Below are positions 16,147 to 26,448 of a DNA stretch of 64,000 bases, piece after piece (position 1 is the first letter of the stretch; each line of letters starts with the position of its first letter). Source of the stretch: Pseudalkalibacillus sp052246725 (GTDB lineage: Bacteria > Bacillota > Bacilli > Bacillales > Fictibacillaceae); assembly GCA_052246725.1 (NCBI GenBank), contig JBQQCL010000004.1. One strand, written 5' to 3'. The translations under genes were made by a program, and so were the position numbers. The notes beneath the pieces are model-generated. The model searched no databases. It was not told where the DNA came from and was given only the letters and a program-made list of their open reading frames with translations.

Positions 16147-17499
16147 TTACCTAAGTTTATGCACCGCTTCGATAAACATGTCCCCTCTTTGTTCAAAAGA
16201 AGGATACTGGTCCCAGCTGGCACATGCCGGAGATAATAATACGACATCACCTGAAACGGAGCACTCATAAGCAACAGGAACGGCTTTTTCAACATTATCA
16301 ACATGTTCAATCACCTTTATTCCTGCTTCTTTTGCGGTTTTTATTAGTTTCGGTGCAGTTTCTCCGAATGTAATCAATGCTTTTGTATTGATTAGATAAG
16401 GGATCAAGTCATCAAAATCGTTGCCACGGTCCAATCCACCAGCAAGCAGAATCAATGGTTGGTTAAAGGCAGAAATCGCTTTTTGCGTAGCGAGGATATT
16501 GGTTGCCTTCGAATCATTATAAAATTTCACGCCTTCGACAGTATCGACATATTGCAGTCGATGCTCCACACCGCTGAAGGTTTTCAAAACATTGATAATT
16601 TGATTGGTATCTGCTCCTGCTATTTTGGCAGCAGCAGTAGCAGCCAAGATGTTTTCAAGGCTATGTTCACCTGGAAGGACGATTTCATCTATTGCAATGA
16701 TCCTTTCATCATTGAATGTCACAAAACCCTCATTCAGACAAGCACCTTTTGGTAACGTCTGCTTTGTACTGAATGGCACCTTTTTGCTCTTCATATTTTC
16801 AACCAACGCAATGACTTCTTGATCGTCGGCATTGAAGATACAAAAGTCTTCTTCAGTTTGATTCATGAATAATCGTGCTTTCGCTTTTCCATATGCTTCA
16901 CGGGTCCCATGATAATCCAGGTGGGCATCAAAGATATTCAAAAGTACACCAATGTGAGGTTTGAAAGATTGAACACCCATCAATTGGAAACTTGAAAGTT
17001 CCGCAACAAGGATATCATCCACATCCGTCTGATCAGCTACCTCACATAGGACTGTACCGATATTTCCTGCGACTATTGGTTTTTTCGGATTGTTCTCCAT
17101 CATTAGCCCTACTAATGTGGTAGTCGTGGTTTTTCCGTTGGAACCCGTAATTCCAATGATTTCAGCATCGGTCAAATAGGAAACGAGTTCTACTTCAGTA
17201 AATACCGGAATTTCCTTTTCCAGTGCTGCATCAATCAATGGGTTAGTATACGGGATACCTGGGTTTTTCACTATGAAATCGATCGGCTTGTCCAACAATG
17301 ATAACGGATGGCTCCCGCAGTGGACTTCAACCCCCTGGTTGATCAGTTCTTTTGCTTCCTGATTCTTTTCAAGTTCTTTCATATCGTTAACAATAACATT
17401 CGCACCATACTTGACTAACACTTTGGCTGCAGCAAAACCGCTTTTCGCAAGTCCAACTACCAGCACTTTCTTATTGTTGAGTTCATGTTTGCGCTCCAC
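16147..17499 (-). CDS. murD: UDP-N-acetylmuramoyl-L-alanine--D-glutamate ligase MurD
   Basis: A cytoplasmic Mur ligase that adds D-glutamate to UDP-MurNAc-L-Ala using ATP. The 450-residue product has the N-terminal Rossmann-type UDP-binding domain (VLVVGLAKSGFAAAKVL), the central ATPase domain with P-loop GITGSNGKTTTTTLVG, and the C-terminal domain with HRLQYVDTVEGVKFYNDSKATN and LSPACASWDQYPSFEQRG. The start is GTG at 17499, one base after the mraY stop, with AGGTG upstream, so translation is likely coupled to mraY. Downstream spoVE follows after 113 bases. Confidence 0.97.
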   Translation of the reverse strand: MERKHELNNKKVLVVGLAKSGFAAAKVLVKYGANVIVNDMKELEKNQEAKELINQGVEVHCGSHPLSLLDKPIDFIVKNPGIPYTNPLIDAALEKEIPVFTEVELVSYLTDAEIIGITGSNGKTTTTTLVGLMMENNPKKPIVAGNIGTVLCEVADQTDVDDILVAELSSFQLMGVQSFKPHIGVLLNIFDAHLDYHGTREAYGKAKARLFMNQTEEDFCIFNADDQEVIALVENMKSKKVPFSTKQTLPKGACLNEGFVTFNDERIIAIDEIVLPGEHSLENILAATAAAKIAGADTNQIINVLKTFSGVEHRLQYVDTVEGVKFYNDSKATNILATQKAISAFNQPLILLAGGLDRGNDFDDLIPYLINTKALITFGETAPKLIKTAKEAGIKVIEHVDNVEKAVPVAYECSVSGDVVLLSPACASWDQYPSFEQRGDMFIEAVHKLR

Positions 17500-17500
17500 T

Positions 17501-18472
17501 TTAGATCAACACCTCGATATAAACACCAATTGCAGCCAGCAACAATCCTGCAGCCCAGAATGTTACAACAATCCGCCATTCACTCCAACCACTCAGTTCA
17601 TAATGATGATGTAATGGACTCATTTTGAATATACGCTTTCCTGTAGTTTTGAATGATACGACTTGAATCATGACTGATAAAGTTTCCATGACGAATACCC
17701 CGCCAATGAGGACAAGCAGCAGTTCCATTTTTATTAGAATCGCTACAGCAGCAATCGCGCCTCCTAAGGCAAGAGAACCGGTATCCCCCATGAATACTTT
17801 CGCAGGGTGTGCATTGAAGACCAGAAAGCCAAGAAGAGACCCAACGACAGCTAGACAAAATAAAGCAATACTAAGTTCAAATTTACTTGTAGCAACCACA
17901 GCAAATGCTCCGAATGCAATTGCAGCAGTTCCAGCCAAAAGGCCATCAAGGCCATCTGTCAGATTTACCGCGTTGGATGCACCGACAAGCATTACGATGA
18001 TAAGAATGAAATAAAACCAACCTAATTCAATCGACCACCCAGTACCAGGTATAGCCAATGCTGTCGAAATATCAGCTGCTTTCATACCAAAATAGAAAAT
18101 GATTGCAATTACGAGTTGTCCCAGCAGCTTCTGTTTAGAAGTTAGGCCCAGATTCCGCTTCATCACCACTTTGATGAAGTCGTCAATGAATCCAATGATT
18201 CCATACCCTAACGTGACAAACAACAAAATCATCGTTTCTAATGTAAGTAAACCAGAATACCAGGAAATAACTAAAGTCGTTATAATTAATGAAACGATGA
18301 TGACAATACCACCCATAGTGGGTGTCCCGGATTTCTTTTGATGTGATTTGGGCCCTTCTTCACGTATGCTTTGGCCGAATTTTAAACGCTTTAAAAATGG
18401 TATGAAAATCGGCGAAAGGACGACAGCTACAAAAAATGAAGCCAGAAGGGTAACAATTAATGCTATATCCAT
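17501..18472 (-). CDS. mraY: Phospho-N-acetylmuramoyl-pentapeptide-transferase MraY
   Basis: A ten-helix membrane enzyme that transfers phospho-MurNAc-pentapeptide to undecaprenyl phosphate, forming lipid I. The 323-residue product has the family signatures KKSGTPTMGGIV, GFIDDFIKV with the catalytic aspartates, NLTDGLDGLL, FMGDTGSLALGG and MSPLHHHYELSGW. GGGAGGGG precedes the ATG. It lies between murE and murD, overlapping neither. Confidence 0.97.
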   Translation of the reverse strand: MDIALIVTLLASFFVAVVLSPIFIPFLKRLKFGQSIREEGPKSHQKKSGTPTMGGIVIIVSLIITTLVISWYSGLLTLETMILLFVTLGYGIIGFIDDFIKVVMKRNLGLTSKQKLLGQLVIAIIFYFGMKAADISTALAIPGTGWSIELGWFYFILIIVMLVGASNAVNLTDGLDGLLAGTAAIAFGAFAVVATSKFELSIALFCLAVVGSLLGFLVFNAHPAKVFMGDTGSLALGGAIAAVAILIKMELLLVLIGGVFVMETLSVMIQVVSFKTTGKRIFKMSPLHHHYELSGWSEWRIVVTFWAAGLLLAAIGVYIEVLI

Positions 18473-18521
18473 TCTTTAAACCCCTCCCAGTATTAATGTA
18501 TTTCGGTATTGATTACTGTAT

Positions 18522-20015
18522 TTATTTTGATGGATCCTGGATGTTGTGCTTTTGTATTGCTTCACGTGCAATTTCCCTGTCATCGAAATCTATCGTATTG
18601 TTTCCGATGATCTGATAGGTTTCATGTCCTTTTCCAGCAATCAAGATCACATCATTTTCTCCTGCAATATCGATGGCATATTCAATAGCGGCTTTCCGAT
18701 CGATGATGGAAGTATATGAACCAGCCTCGACTCCTTCTTCCATATCCTTCAGGATTTGCAGAGGATCCTCTGTACGAGGATTGTCTGAAGTGAAGATAGC
18801 AAGATCCGAGTGATCGACAGCTATCTTAGCCATCAATGGTCTTTTTGTCCGATCACGGTCTCCTCCACAACCGACGATGACGGATATCTTCCCTTCAACA
18901 AACTCTCTGATTGTGGTCAACACATTTTCCAAACTGTCTGGTGTATGGGCATAATCAACGATGACAGTGTATGGTTGTCCTCCATCTACAACTTCAAAAC
19001 GACCTGGAACCCCTTCTAGTCTTTCGACAGATTCCACCATTTTTTGTTCATCAAGACCTGCAGCTATTCCAGCTGTTACAGCAGCCAGGACATTGTATAC
19101 ACTGAATTTACCAATCAGCTTCATCTGAACCTTATAAATACCCCTCAATGTATGCAATTGAAACGTTGTCCCTTTTCCTGTGATTGATATATCTTTCGCC
19201 ATGACATCGCTATCGTTTTCAATTCCATATGTCATGATCTGAACTGCAGTAACTTTCTTGTATTTTGCTGTTGCTGGATCATCTTCATTCAAGACGGCGA
19301 GTTTTTCCTTCCTGTTACCATATGTATTTCCAAGTTGGGAAAAAAGAAGCCCTTTTGCCTGGAGGTACTGATCCATTGTTTTATGATAATCTAGATGGTC
19401 CTGTGAGAGATTCGTAAATATGGCAATATCGAAATCACAGCCACGTACCCTACCCATCTCCAGTGCATGGGAAGATACCTCCATGAACGCACCATCCACA
19501 TTTTCATCGACCATCTTTGCAAAAGCTTTCTGAAGGAATGGTGACTCTGGTGTCGTATTGGCTACAGGATACTTTTGATTGTTGATTCTCATCTCAATCG
19601 TACCGATTACCCCAGTCCGATTACCCTGATCTTGGAACATTTTATCCAGGATGTGTGTAATTGTGGTCTTCCCATTCGTCCCTGTTACACCGATCAACTG
19701 TAGTTGATGCGTAGGGTGGTCATAGAATTGGTCTGAAAGTACAGCGAGGGCGTGACGGCTGTCTCTAACGAGAATAACAGGTACAGTTGTTTCAACCATT
19801 TCTTCAGCTACAATCGCAGTAGCTCCTTTTCGGACTACATCGTCGACATATTCATGTCCATCAAAATTTGCCCCTTTAATACAAACAAAGAGGTTACCGC
19901 TTTCTACATTACGAGAATCCATCTCAATCCCCGTGATTTCCGGATTCCCTTCGTTCTTCAATTGATACACAAAAAGCTTATCGAGTAATTCATTTAATTT
20001 CTTCATTTCTGACAT
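18522..20015 (-). CDS. murE: UDP-MurNAc-tripeptide ligase MurE (meso-diaminopimelate adding)
   Basis: A cytoplasmic Mur ligase that adds the third residue of the stem peptide. The 497-residue product has the P-loop GVTGTNGKTTITHI, the UDP-sugar segment NTTPESPFLQKAFAKM, and the specificity motif DNPRTEDP. DNPR in this position indicates meso-diaminopimelate rather than lysine, as expected for Bacillus. The terminal domain contains IAGKGHETYQI. The start at 20015 has AAGGATGG close upstream; an ATG three codons later is also possible. The 190-base gap to spoVD contains no clear terminator. Confidence 0.96.
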   Translation of the reverse strand: MSEMKKLNELLDKLFVYQLKNEGNPEITGIEMDSRNVESGNLFVCIKGANFDGHEYVDDVVRKGATAIVAEEMVETTVPVILVRDSRHALAVLSDQFYDHPTHQLQLIGVTGTNGKTTITHILDKMFQDQGNRTGVIGTIEMRINNQKYPVANTTPESPFLQKAFAKMVDENVDGAFMEVSSHALEMGRVRGCDFDIAIFTNLSQDHLDYHKTMDQYLQAKGLLFSQLGNTYGNRKEKLAVLNEDDPATAKYKKVTAVQIMTYGIENDSDVMAKDISITGKGTTFQLHTLRGIYKVQMKLIGKFSVYNVLAAVTAGIAAGLDEQKMVESVERLEGVPGRFEVVDGGQPYTVIVDYAHTPDSLENVLTTIREFVEGKISVIVGCGGDRDRTKRPLMAKIAVDHSDLAIFTSDNPRTEDPLQILKDMEEGVEAGSYTSIIDRKAAIEYAIDIAGENDVILIAGKGHETYQIIGNNTIDFDDREIAREAIQKHNIQDPSK

Positions 20016-20208
20016 TCCATCCTTTATGCTTATCGTCCATCTCTATATTACTATACATTCAAAACAAAGTGCCAAACACTCTCGATGATCAACAGTCTCT
20101 TTAAGAGCACTCTACTCAGGTCTGTTGATTGAACAAGAGAATGTCTGACACCATTTTAAATCCTTGACTCCATATGCTTGTTCCAGAAGTAGTACTCTTG
20201 CTTCCATT

Positions 20209-22143
20209 CTAATCCTCTGAGGATGTTTTGTCACCCATATAAAGACGAATCGTCGACCCTACTGTCATTTTAAGGCCAGGATCAGGTGCCTGGTCAATGA
20301 CAACGTCTCCTGAACCAACAGTTTCGATTTTCAATTCATAGAAGGCTTTATGGATATCCTGTCTTGTTTTACCTTTAAGATCTGGAATTTCAATCAAAGG
20401 CTGATCTAGCCAAGTCAATTCCTTTTCTACTTGATTCTTCCGTTTCGGTACACCCATTGCCGGCAGACTATCCTCAATGATATTCCCAACTATCGGGGCT
20501 GCTACAATTCCTCCGAATTGCAACGTTCCTTTCGGATTATCCACAGCTACATAAACCACAATTTGAGGGTCATCAGCAGGAGCGAATCCAATGAAGGATA
20601 CGATATGATTGTCTTTCAAATATTGACCGTTCACGGCTTTCTGAGCGGTTCCTGTCTTTCCGCCCACTCGATAGCCATCTACGAAAGCTCCTTTACCAGT
20701 CCCTTGGGCGACGACTGTTTCAAGTGTTTCTCTGACTTGTTTGGACGTATCCTCTGAAATGACACGTCGCTTCATATCAGGAGTTGTTCTACTGACGGTT
20801 TCTCCTGTTTCAGGATTCAACCATTCTTTCGCTACGTATGGCGTGTACAGGTAACCTCCATTCACAGCGGCAGCAACTGCTGAAACCTGCTGGATTGGTG
20901 TTACAGATACCCCCTGTCCAAATGCTGTCGTTGCTAGTTCAAGCGGACCAACTCGATCAAGATTGAAAAGGATTCCCGTACTTTCTCCTTGAAGGTCAAT
21001 TCCAGTCTTTTCACCGAAACCAAAGTCCTTAATATATGAAAACAGCTTCTCTTTACCTAACCGCTGTCCTAGTACGACAAACCCTGGGTTACATGAATTT
21101 TGTACGACTTCTAAAAAAGTTTCACTCCCATGGCCGCCTTTTTTCCAACATCTTAATTTTCGCCCCGCCACTTCTATCGAACCTGGATCATGGATCGAGT
21201 CTCTTTGAAGATCAACCTTGTTTTCTTCAAGTGCAGCAGCTAACGTAATGATTTTGAATGTTGAACCAGGCTCATACGTGCTCCACACCGGTTTATTACG
21301 ATTATATATCTCTTGAGGAACTTCCCGGTAATTGGATGGATTATAATCTGGCCTGCTTGACATACCAAGAATTTCACCCGTTTTTGGATCCATAGCGATT
21401 GCGACCACTCCATCAGGATTATAGGTTGCTTCTGCTATATCCAGCTCACGTTCGATGATCGATTGTACCTTGGAATCAATCGTAAGTTTCAGATCAAGAC
21501 CATCAGTTGGAGGTTCATATTCATCTGACAATGATGGCATTCGATTTCCACGGACATCTGTATAAAAGGATACATGTCCCTCATCTCCACTCAAATGTTC
21601 ATCATACTGAAGCTCCAATCCAGTTAAACCCTGGTTGTCAATTCCGACGAACCCTAAGACGTGTGATAAGTAGTTTCCAAACGGATAATGACGTTTGCTG
21701 TCCTCCGCTATAAATACCCCGGGAAGATCATAAGCTCGGATTTCATTCGCTTTCTCATTACTGATTTTCCTGCCTCCCGGGTAAATATTGACAATCGATT
21801 CCTTCTTAGTGATCGTCTTATAGACTTCTTTTTCACTGATATTCAACGCTGCCGCCAGTTTTTGCGCAGTCCCGGCAGGATCCCTCACTTGCTTAGGTAC
21901 GACGTACACGGTGGGCGCACTGATATTCTTTGCTATCGGCACCCCATTGCGGTCGAGGATCTCTCCACGCTTCGGTTCAAAGGGCACATTTCGACTCCAT
22001 GAATCAAGAGCGAGACCTGTCAACCATTCCCCTTTCACAAACTGGACATAACCTAACCGCCCCATAATCACTACTAAAAATAAGAGTCCGGCAACAAACA
22101 CAAAAACAAGCCGCCTCCGTACAGTCACATTAGAAACCCGCAC
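20209..22143 (-). CDS. spoVD: Sporulation class B penicillin-binding protein SpoVD
   Basis: A 644-residue transpeptidase for spore cortex synthesis, the partner of SpoVE. It has an N-terminal membrane anchor (residues about 12-30), a dimerisation domain starting with RGEILDRNGVPIAK, and the transpeptidase domain with STFK at residues 294-297, SCN in QNSCNPGFV and KTG in VGGKTGTAQKA. A single C-terminal PASTA domain ends at MGDKTSSED. The single PASTA distinguishes it from PbpB. It starts with GTG, with GAGGAGG 8 bases upstream, and is 71 bases after pbpB. Confidence 0.96.
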   Translation of the reverse strand: MRVSNVTVRRRLVFVFVAGLLFLVVIMGRLGYVQFVKGEWLTGLALDSWSRNVPFEPKRGEILDRNGVPIAKNISAPTVYVVPKQVRDPAGTAQKLAAALNISEKEVYKTITKKESIVNIYPGGRKISNEKANEIRAYDLPGVFIAEDSKRHYPFGNYLSHVLGFVGIDNQGLTGLELQYDEHLSGDEGHVSFYTDVRGNRMPSLSDEYEPPTDGLDLKLTIDSKVQSIIERELDIAEATYNPDGVVAIAMDPKTGEILGMSSRPDYNPSNYREVPQEIYNRNKPVWSTYEPGSTFKIITLAAALEENKVDLQRDSIHDPGSIEVAGRKLRCWKKGGHGSETFLEVVQNSCNPGFVVLGQRLGKEKLFSYIKDFGFGEKTGIDLQGESTGILFNLDRVGPLELATTAFGQGVSVTPIQQVSAVAAAVNGGYLYTPYVAKEWLNPETGETVSRTTPDMKRRVISEDTSKQVRETLETVVAQGTGKGAFVDGYRVGGKTGTAQKAVNGQYLKDNHIVSFIGFAPADDPQIVVYVAVDNPKGTLQFGGIVAAPIVGNIIEDSLPAMGVPKRKNQVEKELTWLDQPLIEIPDLKGKTRQDIHKAFYELKIETVGSGDVVIDQAPDPGLKMTVGSTIRLYMGDKTSSED

Positions 22144-22214
22144 TTGTCCAACCTCCTCGGCAGATGAGCTCGTTTCATTTATATGCCTGTACAGAAACAG
22201 CTAGAACAAATCAG

Positions 22215-24416
22215 TTATTCTTCTCTATTAGTCTCTTGCTCATTCTCTTGTTCATCCTCTTGTTGCTGCAACGCTTCTTGTGGTGTCTTCAACTCTACGA
22301 CAAGGGGTGAATTCGCCTTCACGACCGATCCTTTCTTGATACTTTGCAATGAAACGAATCCACTTCCTGTAAATTCTGGCGTCTTCAATCCTAGAACTTG
22401 TGAAAGTCTAAGAACTTCTGAACGTGACATCCCAGTCAGATCAGGCATTTTCACATTCCCTTCCGTTCTAAGGAAGACCTCTTCGCCTTGAAGCACATTG
22501 GTATCAGCATAAGGGGCTTGATTGACGATTCGATCACCTTCACCAAAGACTTTGACCTTCAATCCTTTTTCCTCTAATTGCTTTTTCACTGAAATCGATG
22601 ATTCGCCCTCATAATCTTCTAGGATGACTCCGCTTGAAGACCTCTCTTCCGAATTTTCTTCACTGGCTTCATCTGGTGTGATATTCAAGTATTGCAAGCC
22701 TCCCTGCATGACGGGATTGAATACTTTCGATACAGGAACTGAACCTGATTCATAGGCCTCGTCGTCAAGGTCAGGACGATCAATCGCCACGTAGACCAAT
22801 AACTTCGGATCGTCTGCAGGAGCCATTCCTAAGAATGAAAAAATATAGTTGTCATGACCTTTCATTATTTTTCCATCCATGCCATACAATTGTGCAGTAC
22901 CCGTCTTACCAGCAACATCATAACCTTCAATATTATAATTTTTCCCTGTTCCATCGGTTACAACTGATCTTAGTAATTTACGGACTTGCTTGGATGTATC
23001 TGAAGAAATTGGTTCTCCAACCACTTTAGGTTTATAACTCTTTATTACATCATCATTGTTCTTATCAACGATCTTATCGATAACATACGGTTTCATCATT
23101 TTTCCGCCATTTGCAATTGCTGTAGCCGCTTGAATCTGCTGGATCGGAGTAATTGAAGTTCCTTGTCCAAAAGCAGTTGCCAGCTTTTCAATTTCCCAGT
23201 CGAATTGAATTTTGGATTCTGCTTCACCAGGAATATTGATACCCGTTTTTTCATCAAATTCCCAACGTTCAGTCAGGTATTCATGGAGCTTTTCGAAACC
23301 AAGTTGTTCTTTGGCGATTTTTGAAAATGCTACGTTGGAAGAATGTTGCACACCCTCATCATAGGTGATCTTACCCCATCCTCTTCCGTTATTATGGTCG
23401 CTTACTCTGCTATGCTTCGTTTTGTAAACCCCTGATTGATATTGGGCGTTCCCATTATAGACCCCTTCTTCAATGGCTGCCGCAAGGGTGAAAATCTTCA
23501 TCGTGGAACCCGGTTCGAAGGCTGAGCCGATAGCAAAATTATTATAATTCGTGATGTCCCTTACATTCGGGTTGAAGCTTGGACGATTTGACATCGCCAG
23601 GATCTTTCCGGTCTTCGGATCTGCGACGATCCCCATCATCCGCTTCGGTTCATACTCTTCTTCCACATTATTCATCGCTTGTTCGAGGAATAATTGGATC
23701 TTTTCATCTAGTGTCAAATGGACACTTGCGCCATGTTTCGGTTCTTTGATGACTTCTTTAGGGTCAGGTAACTTATAGCCATAACGGTCGCTTTGATACT
23801 TCAGGGATCCGTCTTCTTCTTGTAGATATTCATCTAGTGCTTTTTCAAGTCCCATCGCCCCAGCTCTCACACCTTCATCATTATTCGTAGTGAATCCTAG
23901 AATGTGAGAAGCAAAGTCCTGGTTCGGATAGTATCGTTTTGTAAGCCGCTTGAAATCAATTCCGCTGATATCCAACGCTTTTATTTCTTCCATTTTTGAA
24001 TGGCTGATCTTTTTCCCGCCTGGTCCCAGTTCCACTTGAAAAGGACCTTCCTTGCTCATCAATTCTGTCAATCTCGATTCAGACATGCCCAGTAATGGTG
24101 CAAGTTTACTAGCTGCCTCAGCAGGATCCTTGATGTGATTCGCATAATCTTTATCGAGAATTGCAATTACGTTGTACGAAGGGATATCTTCAGCAATCGC
24201 TTTTCCGTTACGGTCGAAAATTGTTCCGCGGTCTGCATCAAGGGCCGCTTCCCGTGTCCATTGTTTCTCAGCCATTTCTTCTAGATTGACACCTTCAGCT
24301 TGACCCGTCCAACCTAAATAAAAATAACGTCCAATCAATAAGAAAAAGAGCAGGACAAATATCAAAGATAAAATCACTGCTCCTTTATTAATATTCGAAT
24401 TCTTTTTCTCTATCAT
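22215..24416 (-). CDS. pbpB: Penicillin-binding protein 2B (septal transpeptidase)
   Basis: A 733-residue class B PBP that cross-links septal peptidoglycan with FtsW in the divisome. It has an N-terminal membrane anchor (VILSLIFVLLFFLLIGRYFY), a PBP dimer domain from about residue 60, the transpeptidase with STMK at 304-307, the SSN motif in HSSNVAFSK and KTG in AGKTGTAQLYG. Two PASTA domains follow, and the end is glutamate/glutamine-rich. It lies directly after ftsL (16 bases), consistent with a shared transcript and with the physical FtsL-DivIB-PBP2B complex. Confidence 0.96.
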   Translation of the reverse strand: MIEKKNSNINKGAVILSLIFVLLFFLLIGRYFYLGWTGQAEGVNLEEMAEKQWTREAALDADRGTIFDRNGKAIAEDIPSYNVIAILDKDYANHIKDPAEAASKLAPLLGMSESRLTELMSKEGPFQVELGPGGKKISHSKMEEIKALDISGIDFKRLTKRYYPNQDFASHILGFTTNNDEGVRAGAMGLEKALDEYLQEEDGSLKYQSDRYGYKLPDPKEVIKEPKHGASVHLTLDEKIQLFLEQAMNNVEEEYEPKRMMGIVADPKTGKILAMSNRPSFNPNVRDITNYNNFAIGSAFEPGSTMKIFTLAAAIEEGVYNGNAQYQSGVYKTKHSRVSDHNNGRGWGKITYDEGVQHSSNVAFSKIAKEQLGFEKLHEYLTERWEFDEKTGINIPGEAESKIQFDWEIEKLATAFGQGTSITPIQQIQAATAIANGGKMMKPYVIDKIVDKNNDDVIKSYKPKVVGEPISSDTSKQVRKLLRSVVTDGTGKNYNIEGYDVAGKTGTAQLYGMDGKIMKGHDNYIFSFLGMAPADDPKLLVYVAIDRPDLDDEAYESGSVPVSKVFNPVMQGGLQYLNITPDEASEENSEERSSSGVILEDYEGESSISVKKQLEEKGLKVKVFGEGDRIVNQAPYADTNVLQGEEVFLRTEGNVKMPDLTGMSRSEVLRLSQVLGLKTPEFTGSGFVSLQSIKKGSVVKANSPLVVELKTPQEALQQQEDEQENEQETNREE

Positions 24417-24432
24417 TCAAACCACACCTAAA

Positions 24433-24795
24433 CTAATTGTTTACTACTTTAATATTTTTATCGTCGAACTTCATTCCTAATTTTTGTTCTGCGAAGTTAA
24501 TAATACGCAAAGGCTCGCTTAGCTCTGACTTTTTAAGTGTTAGATCATCCACTTGCTTGCTTTGCTTATCAATATTTTGTTCCATAACCTGAATTTCTTT
24601 GTTCACGGTATACATTTCGGCATAATTTGAAATCATGAAGATCGAAGCTGCAGCTAACATCATTGCAGCGATTGTCCAGAGAACCTTCTCCCCTTTTGTG
24701 ATTTTTGATCTTTTTCTTCTAACCACATTCGGTTGCGGTTGTGGATTTTGAACATGATTGGTTTTTCTTTCTACTTGATGGGCAAGATTGCTCAT
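24433..24795 (-). CDS. ftsL: Cell division protein FtsL
   Basis: A 120-residue bitopic protein: a basic cytoplasmic tail (KRSKITKGEK), one membrane helix (VLWTIAAMMLAAASIFMIS) and an extracytoplasmic leucine-zipper coiled coil (EIQVMEQNIDKQSKQVDDL). FtsL forms a complex with DivIC and DivIB to activate septal PBP2B and FtsW; in B. subtilis it is unstable and rate-limiting for division. Sequence conservation is low in the family, so the call rests on topology, length and its position between rsmH and pbpB. Confidence 0.93.
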   Translation of the reverse strand: MSNLAHQVERKTNHVQNPQPQPNVVRRKRSKITKGEKVLWTIAAMMLAAASIFMISNYAEMYTVNKEIQVMEQNIDKQSKQVDDLTLKKSELSEPLRIINFAEQKLGMKFDDKNIKVVNN

Positions 24796-24812
24796 ACTCC
24801 CAGTTCCCCTTT

Positions 24813-25745
24813 CTATTTTCTCTTCTCGGCGATCCGTAATTTGGACGATCTCGCTCTTCTATTTTTCTCTTGTTCTCCACTATCTGGAGTAATCGGTTTC
24901 CGGGTGATCAATTTCATGTCCGGTTGGTATTCCTCTGGAACGACTGGCATTCCTGGTGGTAAATCGGGTTCACTGCTCACTTCCTTGAAAACTTTCTTAC
25001 ATAAACGGTCTTCAAGAGAATGGAACGTAATGACACAGATTCTACCTGCCACGTTCAACATTTCAATCCCATCTCGTAAAGCCTCTTCAAATGCATTAAG
25101 TTCATCATTTACGGCTATACGAATGGCTTGGAAGGTTCTTTTGGCAGGGTGTCCACCTTTTCGGCGTGCCCTAGCCGGGATTGCCTCTTTAATGATTTCT
25201 ACTAATTCACCGGTTGTTTGAATTGTCTCTCGTGCCCGGTGGGCTTCAATTTTTCGTGCGATTGATTTCGCGAATTTTTCTTCTCCATATTTGAACAATA
25301 TCGAGACAATTTGTTCATAAGACCATTCATTCACTACATGGAACGCGGTTAGTTCGCTAGTCTGATCCATCCTCATGTCCAATGGGGCGTCTTGATGATA
25401 GCTGAAACCTCGATCTGCCTCGTCAAGTTGCGGAGATGAAACACCAAGGTCAAATAAAATACCGTCAACACCACTAATCCCTTTTTCAATGAGTTCATCC
25501 TTGAGATTTCTGAAATTAGATCTGATAATACTGAACTTACCTTCGTACTCTGCCAATCTTTCTTTAGCATGGTTGATTGCGTGAAGATCCTGATCAAATG
25601 CATAAACATGTCCTGAAGTGAGCCTTTTCAAAATTTCTTCTGTATGACCCGCTCCACCAAGGGTACAATCCACGTAGATGCCATCTTCTTTAATGTTAAG
25701 TCCATCGATTGCTTCCTGTTTCAATACTGTTTCATGCTCAAACAT
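24813..25745 (-). CDS. rsmH: 16S rRNA (cytosine-1402-N4) methyltransferase RsmH (MraW)
   Basis: A 310-residue SAM-dependent methyltransferase that modifies C1402 in the decoding centre of 16S rRNA. Visible motifs: FEHETVLKQEAIDGL at the start, the SAM-binding GIYVDCTLGGAGHTEEIL, ILFDLGVSSPQLDEADRGFS, and RICVITFHSLEDR near the C-terminus, ending in a basic tail. The ATG has GAGGGACAATT upstream. It is the second gene of the dcw cluster, 39 bases after mraZ. Confidence 0.97.
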   Translation of the reverse strand: MFEHETVLKQEAIDGLNIKEDGIYVDCTLGGAGHTEEILKRLTSGHVYAFDQDLHAINHAKERLAEYEGKFSIIRSNFRNLKDELIEKGISGVDGILFDLGVSSPQLDEADRGFSYHQDAPLDMRMDQTSELTAFHVVNEWSYEQIVSILFKYGEEKFAKSIARKIEAHRARETIQTTGELVEIIKEAIPARARRKGGHPAKRTFQAIRIAVNDELNAFEEALRDGIEMLNVAGRICVITFHSLEDRLCKKVFKEVSSEPDLPPGMPVVPEEYQPDMKLITRKPITPDSGEQEKNRRARSSKLRIAEKRK

Positions 25746-25784
25746 AATTGTCCCTCAATTTCCTGCTCTAACTACGATTGTGTT

Positions 25785-26216
25785 CTAGAGGTCAAAATCC
25801 ATCAGACTTTCTGCAATTTCACCAAATGAGTCTTCTGATTTGTTGAAGTAATCTTCCCAAATCTCCTTGTTCCAGATCTCGATTCGATTACTTACCCCGA
25901 TGACGACACAGTCCTTTTCCAACTTTGCATATTGACGTAGTGTAGATGCGATGTTTGCACGCCCCTGTTTATCAAGCTGACATTCTGCGGCTCCAGAAAA
26001 GAAAAACCGCGTAAAGGCACGTGCATCTTTTTTAGTGAATGGGAGTGCTTTCAGCTTTTCTTCAAGCTGCTTCCATTCTTCAAGAGGGTAACCAAAAACA
26101 CATTGATCTAGTCCTCTTGTAAGTACGAAAGTGGTTCCTAATTCATCCCGGAACTTAGAGGGGATTATCATTCTTCCCTTATCGTCAATGGTATGTAAAT
26201 GCTCTCCCATAAACAT
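25785..26216 (-). CDS. mraZ: Transcriptional regulator MraZ
   Basis: A 143-residue protein with two AbrB/SpoVT-like domains, each with a DxxGR loop (IDDKGRMIIPSKFRDEL and LDKQGRANIASTLRQYA). MraZ is a DNA-binding regulator of the dcw cluster. The start was moved from the open-frame end at 26345 to the ATG at 26216: the protein then begins MFMGEHLHTIDDKGR like B. subtilis MraZ, its length is identical, and GGAGGGG lies upstream. As the first gene of the cluster it is likely the site of autoregulation, but its direct-repeat operator was not recognised by eye. Confidence 0.96.
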   Translation of the reverse strand: MFMGEHLHTIDDKGRMIIPSKFRDELGTTFVLTRGLDQCVFGYPLEEWKQLEEKLKALPFTKKDARAFTRFFFSGAAECQLDKQGRANIASTLRQYAKLEKDCVVIGVSNRIEIWNKEIWEDYFNKSEDSFGEIAESLMDFDL

Positions 26217-26298
26217 ATACGGGTCCCCCTCCCCACTTTCTTCCCTAAGTCTACCACAACTCCCCACTTTGCACCACTTGTTTAAATATTCTTTTGAA

Positions 26299-26334
26299 CA
26301 AAAAAAAATCCTGCTTTTAAATGCAGGATTTTCA
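26299..26334 (-). terminator. Terminator upstream of mraZ
   Basis: AAATCCTGC and GCAGGATTT form the stem around TTTTAAAT. On the minus strand a run of nine T follows. It lies after the tnpB element and probably was the original bshC terminator before the insertion. Confidence 0.9.
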
Positions 26335-26448
26335 GAAGTTTTCATCGATATATTTTTACAGTAAAGTCAGCTTATTTACGACAATATAAAAGGAGAGTTT
26401 TCTCTTAATTCCGTCTGTTTTTTTGTTAATGCTGTGGATTTTCGGCGA